Shown one piece after another: positions 1 through 8,765 of a stretch of 64,000 nt of DNA. The stretch's first letter is position 1. Every line of letters begins with the position of its first letter. The DNA is from Ardenticatenaceae bacterium (lineage in GTDB: Bacteria > Chloroflexota > Anaerolineae > Promineifilales > Promineifilaceae): the NCBI GenBank assembly GCA_020634235.1, contig JACKCB010000001.1:558001-622000 (forward strand). Reading direction: 5' to 3'. The translations under genes and the position numbers were made by a program. The notes beneath the pieces are model-generated. The model ran no database searches and was not told the origin of the DNA. It saw only the letters and a list, made by a program, of their open reading frames with translations.

Positions 1-105
1 TGGTCACCCCGGCCGGGGCATCTAGCCAAAACGCCATCTGGCTGCCCATGGCGCGGAACGAATGTGTGGGCCACTGCGGTTTAGGGATTCTAGACATGGT
101 AGAAC

Positions 106-381
106 CTATCGTGAAGAACGTGAACGGGTTACTGGTTGAAAGGCTCTTGGGGCCAGGACCTGGGGAACAGGCGGCAGACTCAACCTGGCCGGCGCATTTA
201 CGGCATCTGTTCGTGCCTCACCGGGATTCACCCCGGCCGGGACAACAATGGCCGGGGGATTGAGGACGGCGTCCCTGCGCGCCACCAGGTTTGTCCCCAA
301 CACTGCCGCGGCAATGCTGCCCACCAGCAGCGCCGCCTTCAGCTTGCCCAACTGCTGCGCCGGACGGCGGCCGCTAGTCAT
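106..381 (-). CDS. small membrane protein, unknown function
   Basis: Encodes about 91 residues that I do not recognise. A basic N-terminus is followed by one hydrophobic segment (roughly residues 14-30, LLVGSIAAAVLGTNLV), so it is probably a single-pass membrane protein with a Pro/Ala-rich tail. I chose the ATG at 381 because it overlaps the stop of the upstream gene in ATGACTAG, a usual arrangement for translational coupling; an in-frame ATG at 426 would lie deep inside that gene. It is the second gene of a two-gene unit with the membrane/coiled-coil protein at 374-739. One CCGGCCGG palindrome lies in it and encodes part of VPAGV. It could be a spurious ORF. Confidence 0.45.
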   Translation of the reverse strand: MTSGRRPAQQLGKLKAALLVGSIAAAVLGTNLVARRDAVLNPPAIVVPAGVNPGEARTDAVNAPARLSLPPVPQVLAPRAFQPVTRSRSSR

Positions 382-739
382 CGAAGCCACCATGGTCATC
401 GCTGCGAAAGCTGGGCGGCTGGCCATTTGCCTGGCTTAGCTGGCTCTGCAACTGCAAGATCGCCTGATTGGCCAGTTCAAGCTGCTGCTGGTACTGCCCC
501 TCGCGATTGAGCAGCGTGTTGACCGCGCTGCGCAGTTGGGCATTCTCGGCCTGCAAGTTGGTGGTGGTGATGTCGGCCGGCAGGGTTTGTGGCTGCACAT
601 TCCCGGCCGGGTCTTCAGTTGCCCGCACCGTGCCCCGGAAGCCCAGGGCCAGCAGCGTTGCCAGCAATAAACCGGTAACGGCTCCGGCAATTAGCAAATT
701 CTTAATGCGGTTATTTGGTCTCATGTTACGCTCCGTCAT
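374..739 (-). CDS. single-pass membrane protein with coiled coil, unknown function
   Basis: About 121 residues. After a basic N-terminus (MTERNMRPNNR) there is one transmembrane helix (about residues 16-33). A Pro/Thr-rich stretch follows, then a Gln/Leu-rich coiled coil (about 55-105) and an acidic, Gly-rich end. The start at 739 is supported by GAGG eight bases upstream of the ATG; an in-frame ATG at 757 is possible. It lies back to back with the response regulator at 905, and the 165-base gap holds the regulator's promoter and operator-like repeats, so the two-component system may control it. No family recognised. Confidence 0.6.
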   Translation of the reverse strand: MTERNMRPNNRIKNLLIAGAVTGLLLATLLALGFRGTVRATEDPAGNVQPQTLPADITTTNLQAENAQLRSAVNTLLNREGQYQQQLELANQAILQLQSQLSQANGQPPSFRSDDHGGFDD

Positions 740-818
740 TCTAGAATCCTCGTTCATGCGCCGTTTCCACGTCGCTTGTTGACTGCCACAACAATACCCC
801 ATCCGGCCGGGGCGTGTG

Positions 819-855
819 TTAAACCGGGGCTAAAGATTGTTAAATCCAGCTTAAA
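819..855 (+). promoter_or_regulatory. four direct TTAAA-type repeats, likely OmpR-family operator
   Basis: TAAA occurs at 820, 831, 841 and 852, a spacing of 11, 10 and 11 bases, three times as TTAAA and once as CTAAA. OmpR/PhoB/PhoP-type regulators bind direct repeats of about 11 bp on one face of the helix. The block ends 14 bases before the predicted -35 box of the response regulator gene. The likely role is autoregulation by the product of the gene at 905. That is inference from spacing and position. Confidence 0.5.
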
Positions 856-869
856 CTTGCCGGCGGCCA

Positions 870-898
870 TTGCTTCCCCGGCCGGGGTATGCCACAAT
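870..898 (+). promoter_or_regulatory. promoter of the response regulator gene, probably leaderless
   Basis: TTGCTT (870-875), a 17-base spacer and CACAAT (893-898). Only six bases separate the -10 box from the ATG at 905, so transcription should begin at or next to the start codon. No Shine-Dalgarno sequence is present. A CCGGCCGG palindrome (878-885) sits in the spacer. Confidence 0.5.
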
Positions 899-904
899 GG
901 AACC

Positions 905-1606
905 ATGACTGGGATTCTGCTGGTAGATGACGACCGCCTGATCACCGATCCCCTGGCCCGGGCCTTGCGCGAGGCTGGTTACACCGTGTGGACCGCGGCC
1001 ACCGGCCCGGCCGGGTTAGAAATGGCCGAAACACAGCAGCCCGACGCCATCATCCTGGACATCATGCTGCCCGGCATGGACGGCTGGCAGGTGTGCCAGG
1101 CGCTGCGCCGCCGCAGTGCCGTGCCTATCCTCATGCTCACCGCCCTCGGCGACGAAGTAGACCGCATCCTGGGGCTGGAGCTGGGCGCGGACGACTACCT
1201 CACCAAGCCCTTCAGCACCCGCGAACTACAGGCCCGGCTGCGTGCCCTGCTGCGCCGGGTCGCCCTGGATCGCAGCAGCAGCCCGGCCGGGAACCAGCTC
1301 CAGGTTGGCCCCATCCGCCTCGACCTGAACACCCGCCGCGCCTTCAAAGGCGGCGAAGAGCTAACCCTGCGCTTCAAGGAGTTTGAGGTGCTCAGCCTGC
1401 TGCTGTCCCGGCCGGGGGAAGCCATCAGCCGCGCCGAACTATTCGACGAAGTGTGGGGCACCGACTGGTTGGGCGACACCCGCACCCTGGACGTGCACAT
1501 CCGCTGGTTGCGCGAGAAAATCGAGGACACCCCCAGCCAACCCCAATTCATCCAAACTGTGCGTGGCGTGGGCTACCGCTTCGCCAGCAGCGAGCACAGC
1601 CATTGA
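905..1606 (+). CDS. OmpR/PhoB-family response regulator
   Basis: 233 residues, the normal length for the family. An N-terminal receiver domain (1-115) has the acidic pair D8/D9, the phospho-acceptor D52 in LDIMLP and the conserved K101 in LTKPF. A C-terminal winged helix (about 130-230) has the usual LRFKEFEVLSLLL and VRGVGYRF signatures. It is a DNA-binding transcription factor activated by phosphorylation. Its partner is the histidine kinase directly downstream, whose TTG start overlaps this stop codon (TTGA). The ATG at 905 fits the receiver-domain N-terminus and lies six bases after a -10 box; the in-frame extension upstream has no domain. The signal and target genes are not known. Confidence 0.93.
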   Translation: MTGILLVDDDRLITDPLARALREAGYTVWTAATGPAGLEMAETQQPDAIILDIMLPGMDGWQVCQALRRRSAVPILMLTALGDEVDRILGLELGADDYLTKPFSTRELQARLRALLRRVALDRSSSPAGNQLQVGPIRLDLNTRRAFKGGEELTLRFKEFEVLSLLLSRPGEAISRAELFDEVWGTDWLGDTRTLDVHIRWLREKIEDTPSQPQFIQTVRGVGYRFASSEHSH

Positions 1607-3042
1607 AACCCGCCCACAGCCTGCGTACCCGCCTCATCCTGGCCTACGCCGGTCTCATCGCCCTGGGCTTTGCCGGCCTGGCCCTGCTTGCCGGCGGCCA
1701 AATCTCCAGCAGCGCCATCCAGGATTATCAGGGCAACCTGGTCACCCAGGCCGAACTGGTCGCTCGCGGCCTCAGCGAAGTCATGGAGAAATTCATGGAG
1801 CGCGAAATCTCGCAGAGCGACATCACCCAGGTCGTGGACGGCTACGCCGGCCAGTTGGGCGTGCGCGTCACCCTGGTGGACCGCGACGGCCGGGCCTGGC
1901 TGGACAGCAGCGGCAACCTGCCCGCCGGCAATCTCAGCGCCGACGCCGAGATCATCGCCGCCACCGAGGGGCGCAGCGGCTTCGACCAGCGCCCCGATGA
2001 GTCCGGCCAGACCACCGTGTATGCCGCCGCCCCCATTCGGGAAGATGGCGACCTCGTCAGCATCGTGCGCCTGGCCGCACCGGTATCGGCCGCCCAGTCG
2101 CTCATCATCCAGCGCTGGCTGGCGTTGGGCGCCGGCGTGCTCTTCCTGGGGCTGCTGGCCCTGCTGGCCAGTCTCTGGCTGGCGGCCTCGTTCACCCGGC
2201 CGCTCAGCCAACTGCGCACGGCCACCCTGCAAATGGCCGGCGGAGACCTGGCAAGCCGCCTGCCGGAAGGGCGCGAAGATGAGTTTGGCCAGGTCGCGCT
2301 GGCCTTTAACCGCATGGCCGATCAGGTCCAGGCCATGCTGGCAGAGCAGCAAGCTTTCGCCGGCAACGCCTCCCACGAACTGCGCACGCCGCTCACCACC
2401 ATCCGTCTGCGCAGTGAGGCGCTGCGCTATGGCGCGCTGGACCCGGCCACGGCGCAGCAGTACATTGCCGAAATTGACGACGAGGTAGACCGCCTGGGCG
2501 GCCTGGTGGAAGACCTGATTTTGCTCTCCCGCCTGGACACCGGCCGGACCGAGCCGGGGCACGAGCAAATCGACCTGGTCCGGCTGGCCCGCCACCTGGC
2601 CACCGAAATGGGGCCACGGTTGGGCGCGGCCGGGGTGCAGTTGCACCTGCAATTGCCATCCAATTTGCCCCCGATAACGGCCAGCCTCAACCATCTGCGG
2701 GTGGTCTTCCGCAACCTGCTGGACAATGCGCTCAAGTACACCCCGGCCGGGGGCAGCATCACCTGGCAGTTGGCAGCCGAAGATACGCATCTCCTGGCCA
2801 CCATCAGCGACACCGGCCGGGGCGTCACTGCCGGCGAACTCCCCCACCTGTTCGAGCGCTTCTACCGTGCCGACACCGCCCACACACGGCAAGTGCCGGG
2901 CGTGGGACTGGGTCTGTCGCTGGTGCAGGGCATCGTGCAGTTCTACGGCGGGCGAATAACGGTCACCAGCCCCGGCCGGGACCAGGGCACCACCTTCCAG
3001 GTCTGGTGGCCCTACACCCACCCGCCCGCCGGCGGCCAATAG
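1603..3042 (+). CDS. sensor histidine kinase (HAMP-type, membrane-bound)
   Basis: 479 residues from a TTG codon that overlaps the response-regulator stop (TTGA), the tightest usual coupling; no ATG lies near the first membrane helix. Order of parts: TM1 (about residues 10-30), an extracytoplasmic sensor region (about 35-160), TM2 (about 165-190), HAMP, a dimerisation/phosphoacceptor domain with H258 in SHELRTP, and a HATPase domain with the N box (NLLDNALKY), DTGRG, the F box and GVGLGLSLV. It should autophosphorylate on H258 and pass phosphate to D52 of the upstream regulator. The sensor region gives no hint of ligand. Several CCGGCCGG palindromes fall in it (2540, 2743, 2813, 2972). Confidence 0.92.
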   Translation: MKPAHSLRTRLILAYAGLIALGFAGLALLAGGQISSSAIQDYQGNLVTQAELVARGLSEVMEKFMEREISQSDITQVVDGYAGQLGVRVTLVDRDGRAWLDSSGNLPAGNLSADAEIIAATEGRSGFDQRPDESGQTTVYAAAPIREDGDLVSIVRLAAPVSAAQSLIIQRWLALGAGVLFLGLLALLASLWLAASFTRPLSQLRTATLQMAGGDLASRLPEGREDEFGQVALAFNRMADQVQAMLAEQQAFAGNASHELRTPLTTIRLRSEALRYGALDPATAQQYIAEIDDEVDRLGGLVEDLILLSRLDTGRTEPGHEQIDLVRLARHLATEMGPRLGAAGVQLHLQLPSNLPPITASLNHLRVVFRNLLDNALKYTPAGGSITWQLAAEDTHLLATISDTGRGVTAGELPHLFERFYRADTAHTRQVPGVGLGLSLVQGIVQFYGGRITVTSPGRDQGTTFQVWWPYTHPPAGGQ

Positions 3043-3178
3043 GCATCCCCCCCATTCCATGCTAAAATCTATCCTGGCTTGAGCAATCCCGGTCAGTCTG
3101 TTTGCGGCCCGGCCGGGCCAGCCAGCCCACCCTTGAATCCTGAATCACGCCTGCCCAACCCAGGCCAACGGAGCAATG

Positions 3179-3751
3179 ATGCTAAAAGAACTCATCAGCC
3201 GCACCCAGCGCAACCACGCGCTGGAGCACGCCACCATCCACATGCTGAGCGAGCGCTACCGTAACTTCAGCGCCCAGGGCAATTCCACGCACCAGGGCTT
3301 CTATCTCAACATCTACGGCGATATCCCCGACACGGCCGTAGCCGACGCCGTCCACGAAGCACACCGCCGCATGAAAGCCGGTGAACACCAACTGGCCATC
3401 CACCCCAACTGCGGCACGGTGCTGCTAACCACGGCCACGATGGTCGTGCTGGCCTCGCAGCTAACGCTGGCCATGGAACAGCGCCGCCAGCGCCGCAGCC
3501 GGATGCCCCTATTGGCCACGTTGGAGGCGCTGCCCTCGGCTATTCTGGCCGGCGTCGTGGCCCTGATTGTGTCCCGGCCGGTGGGCCTCTACTTACAAGA
3601 GAAGTTCACCACCGACGGCGACCTGGGCGACCTGCGGGTGGTAGACGTGCGCAAAATCACCCCCTCACCCGTTACCCGTATTTTCCGGCTGCTGCTCGCC
3701 CCCGGCCGGGAACTAACCACCACCGCCTACCGCATCGACACCACAGGCTAG
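3179..3751 (+). CDS. DUF6391-like membrane protein
   Basis: About 190 residues. The N-terminal half carries the conserved-looking NHALEHATIHML stretch and a cytoplasmic-looking domain. Two hydrophobic segments follow (about residues 80-100 and 118-140), then a polar C-terminus. This matches what I recall of the DUF6391 family, seen mainly in Chloroflexota and Cyanobacteria and without a known function. Two ATGs are adjacent (3176 and 3179); the second has GGAG at a good five-base distance. It ends eight bases before holA and is probably co-transcribed with it. Confidence 0.7.
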   Translation: MLKELISRTQRNHALEHATIHMLSERYRNFSAQGNSTHQGFYLNIYGDIPDTAVADAVHEAHRRMKAGEHQLAIHPNCGTVLLTTATMVVLASQLTLAMEQRRQRRSRMPLLATLEALPSAILAGVVALIVSRPVGLYLQEKFTTDGDLGDLRVVDVRKITPSPVTRIFRLLLAPGRELTTTAYRIDTTG

Positions 3752-3758
3752 CCCGGCC

Positions 3759-4712
3759 ATGTTCTACCTGTTCCACGGCGAAGACACCCACTCCCAAAAG
3801 GAGAAGCTGGCCGAACTCATCGGCAAGCTGGGCGACCCCGCCATGCTGGAACTAAACACCAGCCGCTTCGAAGGACTGGTCCCCTTTGGCGAACTACGTC
3901 ACGCCTGCGATTCCGTCCCCTTCCTGGCCAAACGACGGGTGGTCATCGTCCAGGATTTGCTGGCCCGCAAGCCAGACAAGGGCTACCTGGACCAACTGCT
4001 GGCGTATCTACCGCAACTGGCCGACACCGCCCGCCTTTTCTTCCTGGAGTCGCGCACCCTACCGGCCAATCACCGCCTGGTAAAATTGGCCGATTCGGCC
4101 ACAAATGGTTACGTGCGGGCCTTCACCCGGCCGGAGGGCAACAACCTGAATCGTTGGATACAAGAGCGCGTTGCCCAACGCGGTGGCGCAATCAGCCCGC
4201 GCGCCGTGCATGCCCTGGCCAGCAACATCGGCAGCGAACTGGCCGCGTTAGACAACGAGATCGAAAAACTGGTGCTCTACAAAGGGGCCGGCGAGCGAAT
4301 TGAGGCAGAAGACGTCCTGCTGCTAAGCCCCTACGCGGCCGAAGCCAACATCTTCGACCTGGTAGACGCCATCGGCGGGCAAAAAAGTGCCCAGGCCGCC
4401 AATCTGCTGCAGCAAAAACTGAGCGACGGCACCGACCCCTTCTACCTCTTTGCCATGCTGATCCGCCAGTTCCGGCTGCTAATCCAGGTGAAAGAGGTGG
4501 CCGAGACCGGCGCCCGCCCGCCGGAAATTGCCAAAGCGATTGGCCAGAATGCGTTTGTGGTGGGCAAGCTGTACCAGCAGAGTCACGGCTTTAGCCTGGC
4601 CCAACTGGAGCAAATCTACGCCCACCTGCTGGACATCGACGTTGGGGTCAAGACCGGCCGGGCAGACATCGTCACCTCCCTCAACCTCCTGGTCGCCGCC
4701 CTGACAAGCTAG
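3759..4712 (+). CDS. holA: DNA polymerase III subunit delta
   Basis: 317 residues, close to the usual 320-345. The delta subunit is the clamp-loader wrench that opens the beta sliding clamp during replication. The N-terminal P-loop-like fold begins FYLFHGEDTHSQKEKLAELI and has no Walker A lysine, as is normal for delta. The middle helical region has the typical ALASNIGSELAALDNEIEKL, and the collar domain has FDLVDAIGGQKSAQAANLL and FAMLIRQFRLLIQVKE. It follows the DUF6391 gene by seven bases. Recognised by overall pattern with high confidence. Confidence 0.92.
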   Translation: MFYLFHGEDTHSQKEKLAELIGKLGDPAMLELNTSRFEGLVPFGELRHACDSVPFLAKRRVVIVQDLLARKPDKGYLDQLLAYLPQLADTARLFFLESRTLPANHRLVKLADSATNGYVRAFTRPEGNNLNRWIQERVAQRGGAISPRAVHALASNIGSELAALDNEIEKLVLYKGAGERIEAEDVLLLSPYAAEANIFDLVDAIGGQKSAQAANLLQQKLSDGTDPFYLFAMLIRQFRLLIQVKEVAETGARPPEIAKAIGQNAFVVGKLYQQSHGFSLAQLEQIYAHLLDIDVGVKTGRADIVTSLNLLVAALTS

Positions 4713-4743
4713 CCGGCCTGCCCACCCCGGCCGGTTCAGCACA

Positions 4744-4771
4744 TTGACGCCCGTCGCCAAATCTGAATAAT
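4744..4771 (+). promoter_or_regulatory. promoter upstream of the lipoprotein gene
   Basis: TTGACG (4744-4749), a 16-base spacer and AATAAT (4766-4771), about 50 bases before the ATG at 4824. It lies directly after holA, so a new transcript probably starts here. Confidence 0.5.
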
Positions 4772-4823
4772 TAGGCTAACGTACCATGGATGCAGATACG
4801 TTCCCGGCCGGGAGGCCGATAAC

Positions 4824-6176
4824 ATGAGACGCGCAGCCCTCTTCCTCATCTTTGCCCTGACCCTGACCACGCTTGCCTGCAACCTGGCCAGCCCCCAAGC
4901 GACCTTTGCCCCGCCGCCGGACCCCTCACCCAGCGGCCAGGCCGTGCCCCCGGCCGGGACAGACAACGCGACCGCAACGGCCAGCAGCCCGGCCGGGGCC
5001 GACCCCACCCCCACCCTGTTCGGCGGCGCCGGCCAGGCAGTCGACCTGGCCGCCGTGCCCACCACCCTGCCCGACCTGGCCACCTGGCTTACCCAGGCCC
5101 GCGACGCCGACACCCCTTTGCCAGATGTTTGCACCGCCCTGCTGGCGGCCCGTTGGCAGACCAGCGGCGACACCTGCCAGGCCGCCGACCTCAACGACGA
5201 CCAGAAAGAGGAATGGCTGCTCACCATCGACACCAGCCAGGTCAGCACCGAACCACCGCCGGTCAATGGCCATGCCGGCGACTTCTGGCTGCTGCATGAT
5301 GCCGGCCTCTACCAGCAATCCCGCGCTGGCGGCGAACCGGCCGACACCGCCCCCACCCTCCTGGCCCTGGCCGACCTGACCGGCGACGACCGGCCGGAGG
5401 CCATCACCGTGTTTGAAACCTGCGGGGCACACACCTGCATCAAGACCTACCACATCCTCAGCATGCACCGCGATGAACTGCAAGATATCGCCCGCAGCAG
5501 CACCCCGGCCGGGCAGACCGACCCGTCCACCCTCCCCTCCATCTCCCTGGCCACAGTCGAAAACGAAGAAATTCGCGATGCCAACGACGACGGCATCGAC
5601 GACCTGGTACTGCGCGGCGGCGTCATCGGCTCAGTTGGAGCCGGCGTGCAGCGTACCCGCCGCGAAGTCTGGGCCTGGGACGGCTTTCTCATCCTCCTGG
5701 CCGATACGCTCTACGACGAGACCAACTACCGCCACCACCGGCTCTACGACGCCAACCTGGCCTTCGATGCCCAGCAGTACGATGCCAGCGCCGGGCTGTA
5801 TGAGCAGGTCGTGACCAACACCAACCTGGAAGATGTCCCCCCACCCACAGACAACAGCTACACCGCGCTGGACAGCCGCGCCTACACCCGCCAATTCGCC
5901 GCTTTTCGCCTGACCATGCTGCCCCTGCTGCGCGGCGACATCACCGAAGCCACCCGCTGGCGCAACTGGCTGCAAGACACCTTCCCCCAGGCCCCGCTCG
6001 CCCAGGCCGCGGCCATGGTGCTGGCCGAGTGGGAGTCCAACCGCAACGATCTGCCGGCCGCCTGCGCCGCGGTAACCAATTTCCTGGCGGCGCAGCCCAA
6101 TCCCACCGGGCCGCTGGCCGACATGGGCTACGGCAACCCGGCCCTGGCCGCGGCCGATGTCTGCCCGCTGCGCTAA
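4824..6176 (+). CDS. lipoprotein with FG-GAP/VCBS-like calcium-binding repeats
   Basis: 450 residues. The signal peptide ends in a lipobox (TTLAC, Cys at about residue 19), so it is a lipid-anchored extracytoplasmic protein. A low-complexity Pro/Ala/Thr linker follows. Then come Asp-rich loops of FG-GAP type (DLNDDQKEEW, DLTGDDRPEA, DANDDGIDDL) and a helical C-terminal region that looks TPR-like (about 300-440). GGGAGG lies upstream of the ATG. Binding partner unknown. Palindromes cluster in the linker (4950, 4989), where they encode PPAGT and SPAGA. It heads a series of plus-strand genes running to 10220. Confidence 0.75.
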   Translation: MRRAALFLIFALTLTTLACNLASPQATFAPPPDPSPSGQAVPPAGTDNATATASSPAGADPTPTLFGGAGQAVDLAAVPTTLPDLATWLTQARDADTPLPDVCTALLAARWQTSGDTCQAADLNDDQKEEWLLTIDTSQVSTEPPPVNGHAGDFWLLHDAGLYQQSRAGGEPADTAPTLLALADLTGDDRPEAITVFETCGAHTCIKTYHILSMHRDELQDIARSSTPAGQTDPSTLPSISLATVENEEIRDANDDGIDDLVLRGGVIGSVGAGVQRTRREVWAWDGFLILLADTLYDETNYRHHRLYDANLAFDAQQYDASAGLYEQVVTNTNLEDVPPPTDNSYTALDSRAYTRQFAAFRLTMLPLLRGDITEATRWRNWLQDTFPQAPLAQAAAMVLAEWESNRNDLPAACAAVTNFLAAQPNPTGPLADMGYGNPALAAADVCPLR

Positions 6177-6191
6177 TGGAGGAGCAGACCT

Positions 6192-7139
6192 TTGTTCGTT
6201 GACCAGAGCGCCCCGGCCGGGTCTACCACCCCCGATTTTCGCCAACTGGCAGAGGCGATTGTCCACACGGTGGCCTATGTGGACGTCTTCGACTACCCAT
6301 TGACCGCAGCCGAGGTCCACCGTTATCTAAAAGGCGTAGCCGCCCCGGCCGGGGCCGTCCTGGATGCGCTGGCCAATCAGCAGTTGGTGCCGCGCCGCCT
6401 GGCCCGCCAGGGAGAGTATTACATGCTGCCCGGCCGGGAAGAAATCGCCGCCATTCGCCAGCAACGCGCCGCCCGCGCCGCCCAATTATGGCCCCTGGCC
6501 CTGGCCTATGGCCGGCAGATCGCCCGCCTGCCCTTCGTGCGTATGGTAGCCATCACCGGCTCGCTGGCCGTCAACAACGTGGTCAAAGAAGCCGACGTCG
6601 ATTACCTGGTGGTCACCGAGACCGGCCGGGTCTGGTTGACCCGCGCTATGACCATCCTGCTGGTGCGCCTGGCGGCCCGGCGCGGCGTGGTGCTGTGCCC
6701 CAACTACTTCCTGGCCGCCCACGCCCTGGCCTTTGACAACCGCAGTCTCTATGCCGCCCACGAGCTGGTGCAGATGGTGCCCCTCTCCGGCGCCGACGTC
6801 TACGCGCAGCTCCGCCAGGCCAATCGCTGGACCGAGCAGTTCCTGCCCAACGCCCAGGGGTATCCAACCCCGATGCCCACCTCGCCCTTGCCGGGCGATG
6901 ACCGCGCCGCGCGGCGGCTGGCAGAAAGGCTGCTGCGCACCCCGGCCGGGGAACACCTGGAACGTTGGGAAATGACCCGCAAAATCACCAAATTCACCCG
7001 CCAATCCGGCGACAGGGGCGCGGCCGAGGCCGCCTTCTGCGCCGACTGGTGCAAAGGGCACTTCGATGACCACGGCGCGCGCGCCATGGCCGCCTTCTCG
7101 CAGCGGGTAGAGACCCTGGAGCAGCGCCGCGAACCATGA
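6192..7139 (+). CDS. nucleotidyltransferase-domain protein
   Basis: 315 residues from a TTG start with an excellent ribosome site (GGAGGAG seven bases upstream). The N-terminal part (about 15-80) looks like a winged helix (DYPLTAAEVHRYL, YYMLPGREE). The central part has the polymerase-beta-type nucleotidyltransferase pattern: GSLAVNN, then ADVDYLVV with two acidic residues one apart, the expected metal ligands. The transferred group and acceptor are unknown. It starts 15 bases after the lipoprotein gene and precedes two B12-type radical SAM genes, so it may act in the same surface-polymer or lipid modification pathway. That link is inference. Confidence 0.7.
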   Translation: MFVDQSAPAGSTTPDFRQLAEAIVHTVAYVDVFDYPLTAAEVHRYLKGVAAPAGAVLDALANQQLVPRRLARQGEYYMLPGREEIAAIRQQRAARAAQLWPLALAYGRQIARLPFVRMVAITGSLAVNNVVKEADVDYLVVTETGRVWLTRAMTILLVRLAARRGVVLCPNYFLAAHALAFDNRSLYAAHELVQMVPLSGADVYAQLRQANRWTEQFLPNAQGYPTPMPTSPLPGDDRAARRLAERLLRTPAGEHLERWEMTRKITKFTRQSGDRGAAEAAFCADWCKGHFDDHGARAMAAFSQRVETLEQRREP

Positions 7140-7184
7140 CAGAGCCTGATTTGTCGCCTCGGGCTACTTAACTAGAGGAATTCC

Positions 7185-8729
7185 GTGACCAGCAAGATTC
7201 TATTTGGCCAATCCTACTACCTGCGGTTTGACCCCAAGCTGTGGGCCGCCATGCAGCCCTACCCGCCGCTGGGCAGCATGTACGCCGCCAGCTTCATCCG
7301 CCAGCAAGGGTACGAAGTAGCCCTCTTCGACGCCATGCTGGCCACCTCCGAAGAGGAATGGGCGAAAGCGCTGGCCGATACCCGGCCGGGCTACGCCGTC
7401 ATCTACGAAGACAATTTCAACTACCTCTCCAAAATGTGCCTGCTGCGCATGCGCCAGGCCGCCTTCACCATGACCCGCATGGCCAAGGCGCAGGGCTGCA
7501 CCGTCATCATCGGCGGCTCCGACGCCACCGACCAGGCCGAAGCCTACTTGCAGCAAGGCGCAGACTACGTGCTGCAAGGCGAAGGGGAGGAGACCCTGGC
7601 CGAACTGCTGGCCTCACTCACCGGCCGGACCAGCACCCCTGCCCAGGAAATCGCCGGGCTGGCCTATCACACCCCGGCCGGGACCCGCCGCAACCCCCGC
7701 CGGCCCGACATCAAGCAAGTCGACGCTCTGCCCTTCCCCGCCTGGGACCTGATCGACGTCCCCCGCTACCGCAAAATCTGGCTGGAGCGCCACGGCTACT
7801 ACGCCATGAACATGGTCACCACCCGCGGCTGCCCGTACCACTGCAACTGGTGCGCCAAACCCATTTGGGGCCAGCGCTACAACTCGCGCAGCCCGCAAAA
7901 CGTCGTGGCCGAACTCAAATGGCTCAAAGAAACGTACCGGCCGGACCACATCTGGTTTGCCGACGACATCATGGGGCTGAAGCCGCGCTGGTGGCAGCAG
8001 TTTGCCGACGAGGTCGAAGCGCAGCAGGCCATGGTCCCCTTCAAATGCCTCAGCCGGGCCGATCTGGTTGTACGCAGTGAGCAGGATGTCGACGCCCTGC
8101 GCCGCGCCGGCTGCCAGATTGTGTGGATGGGGGCCGAGTCCGGCTCGCAGGCGGTGCTGGACGCCATGGAAAAAGGCACCACCGTCGCCCAAATCTACGA
8201 GGCAACGCGCCGGCTGCACGCGGCCGGGATTCAGGTTGGCTTCTTCTTGCAGTTCGGCTACCCTGGCGAAACCCGCGCCGATATCGAGAAGACCCTGCAA
8301 ATGGTGCGCGACTGCCAGCCGGACGATGTGGGCATGTCGGTGTCCTATCCCTTGCCGGGCACCAAGTTCTATGAAAACGTTCGCTTGCAGTTGGGCGAGC
8401 AGCAAAACTGGCAGGATTCGGCCGACCTGGCCATGATGTACCAGGGGCCGTTTACGACCGCCTTTTACCGGCAATTGCATGTAGTGCTGCACAAGGAGTT
8501 CCGCTCGCGCAAGGCGTGGGCGGCCTGGCGGCGGGGTTTGTCCCGGCCGGGGACCCTGCGCAGCTACCATTTGCGCGAACTGGCCGCCACGCCTTACCGC
8601 CTGGCCACCCTGCCCCTGGCCCGCGCCAGACTCAACCGCCTGGCCCGCCAGACCCACCCCCACACCCTGGCCACCCTGCCCCACATGCCCCTCCAGGAAG
8701 CGGCCCAACCCACCCCGCAAGAGCCGTAG
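7185..8729 (+). CDS. B12-binding-type radical SAM protein (1)
   Basis: 514 residues from a GTG with AGAGGA seven bases upstream. The N-terminal half is a cobalamin-binding-like Rossmann domain (PYPPLGSMYAASFI at about 25-40, GGSDATDQAEAYL). It lacks the DxHxxG histidine of classic B12 enzymes, as many of this class do. The radical SAM domain has C216-x3-C220-x2-C223 in RGCPYHCNWC for the 4Fe-4S cluster, followed by GAESGSQAVLDAM and PLPGTKFY. The basic C-terminus is family-specific. The class includes methyltransferases and ring-forming enzymes; the substrate cannot be told from sequence. The next gene is a paralogue. Confidence 0.88.
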   Translation: MTSKILFGQSYYLRFDPKLWAAMQPYPPLGSMYAASFIRQQGYEVALFDAMLATSEEEWAKALADTRPGYAVIYEDNFNYLSKMCLLRMRQAAFTMTRMAKAQGCTVIIGGSDATDQAEAYLQQGADYVLQGEGEETLAELLASLTGRTSTPAQEIAGLAYHTPAGTRRNPRRPDIKQVDALPFPAWDLIDVPRYRKIWLERHGYYAMNMVTTRGCPYHCNWCAKPIWGQRYNSRSPQNVVAELKWLKETYRPDHIWFADDIMGLKPRWWQQFADEVEAQQAMVPFKCLSRADLVVRSEQDVDALRRAGCQIVWMGAESGSQAVLDAMEKGTTVAQIYEATRRLHAAGIQVGFFLQFGYPGETRADIEKTLQMVRDCQPDDVGMSVSYPLPGTKFYENVRLQLGEQQNWQDSADLAMMYQGPFTTAFYRQLHVVLHKEFRSRKAWAAWRRGLSRPGTLRSYHLRELAATPYRLATLPLARARLNRLARQTHPHTLATLPHMPLQEAAQPTPQEP

Positions 8730-8765
8730 CCAGCCACACAAATCACCGAACACGTAGCAGACTCT

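Noticed and set aside
1573..3060. Minus-strand open frame of 495 codons opposite the histidine kinase
   Set aside because: It mirrors a GC-rich gene with clear domains on the plus strand, and the translation is Gly/Gln/Ala-rich without any motif. High GC makes long antisense frames common here.
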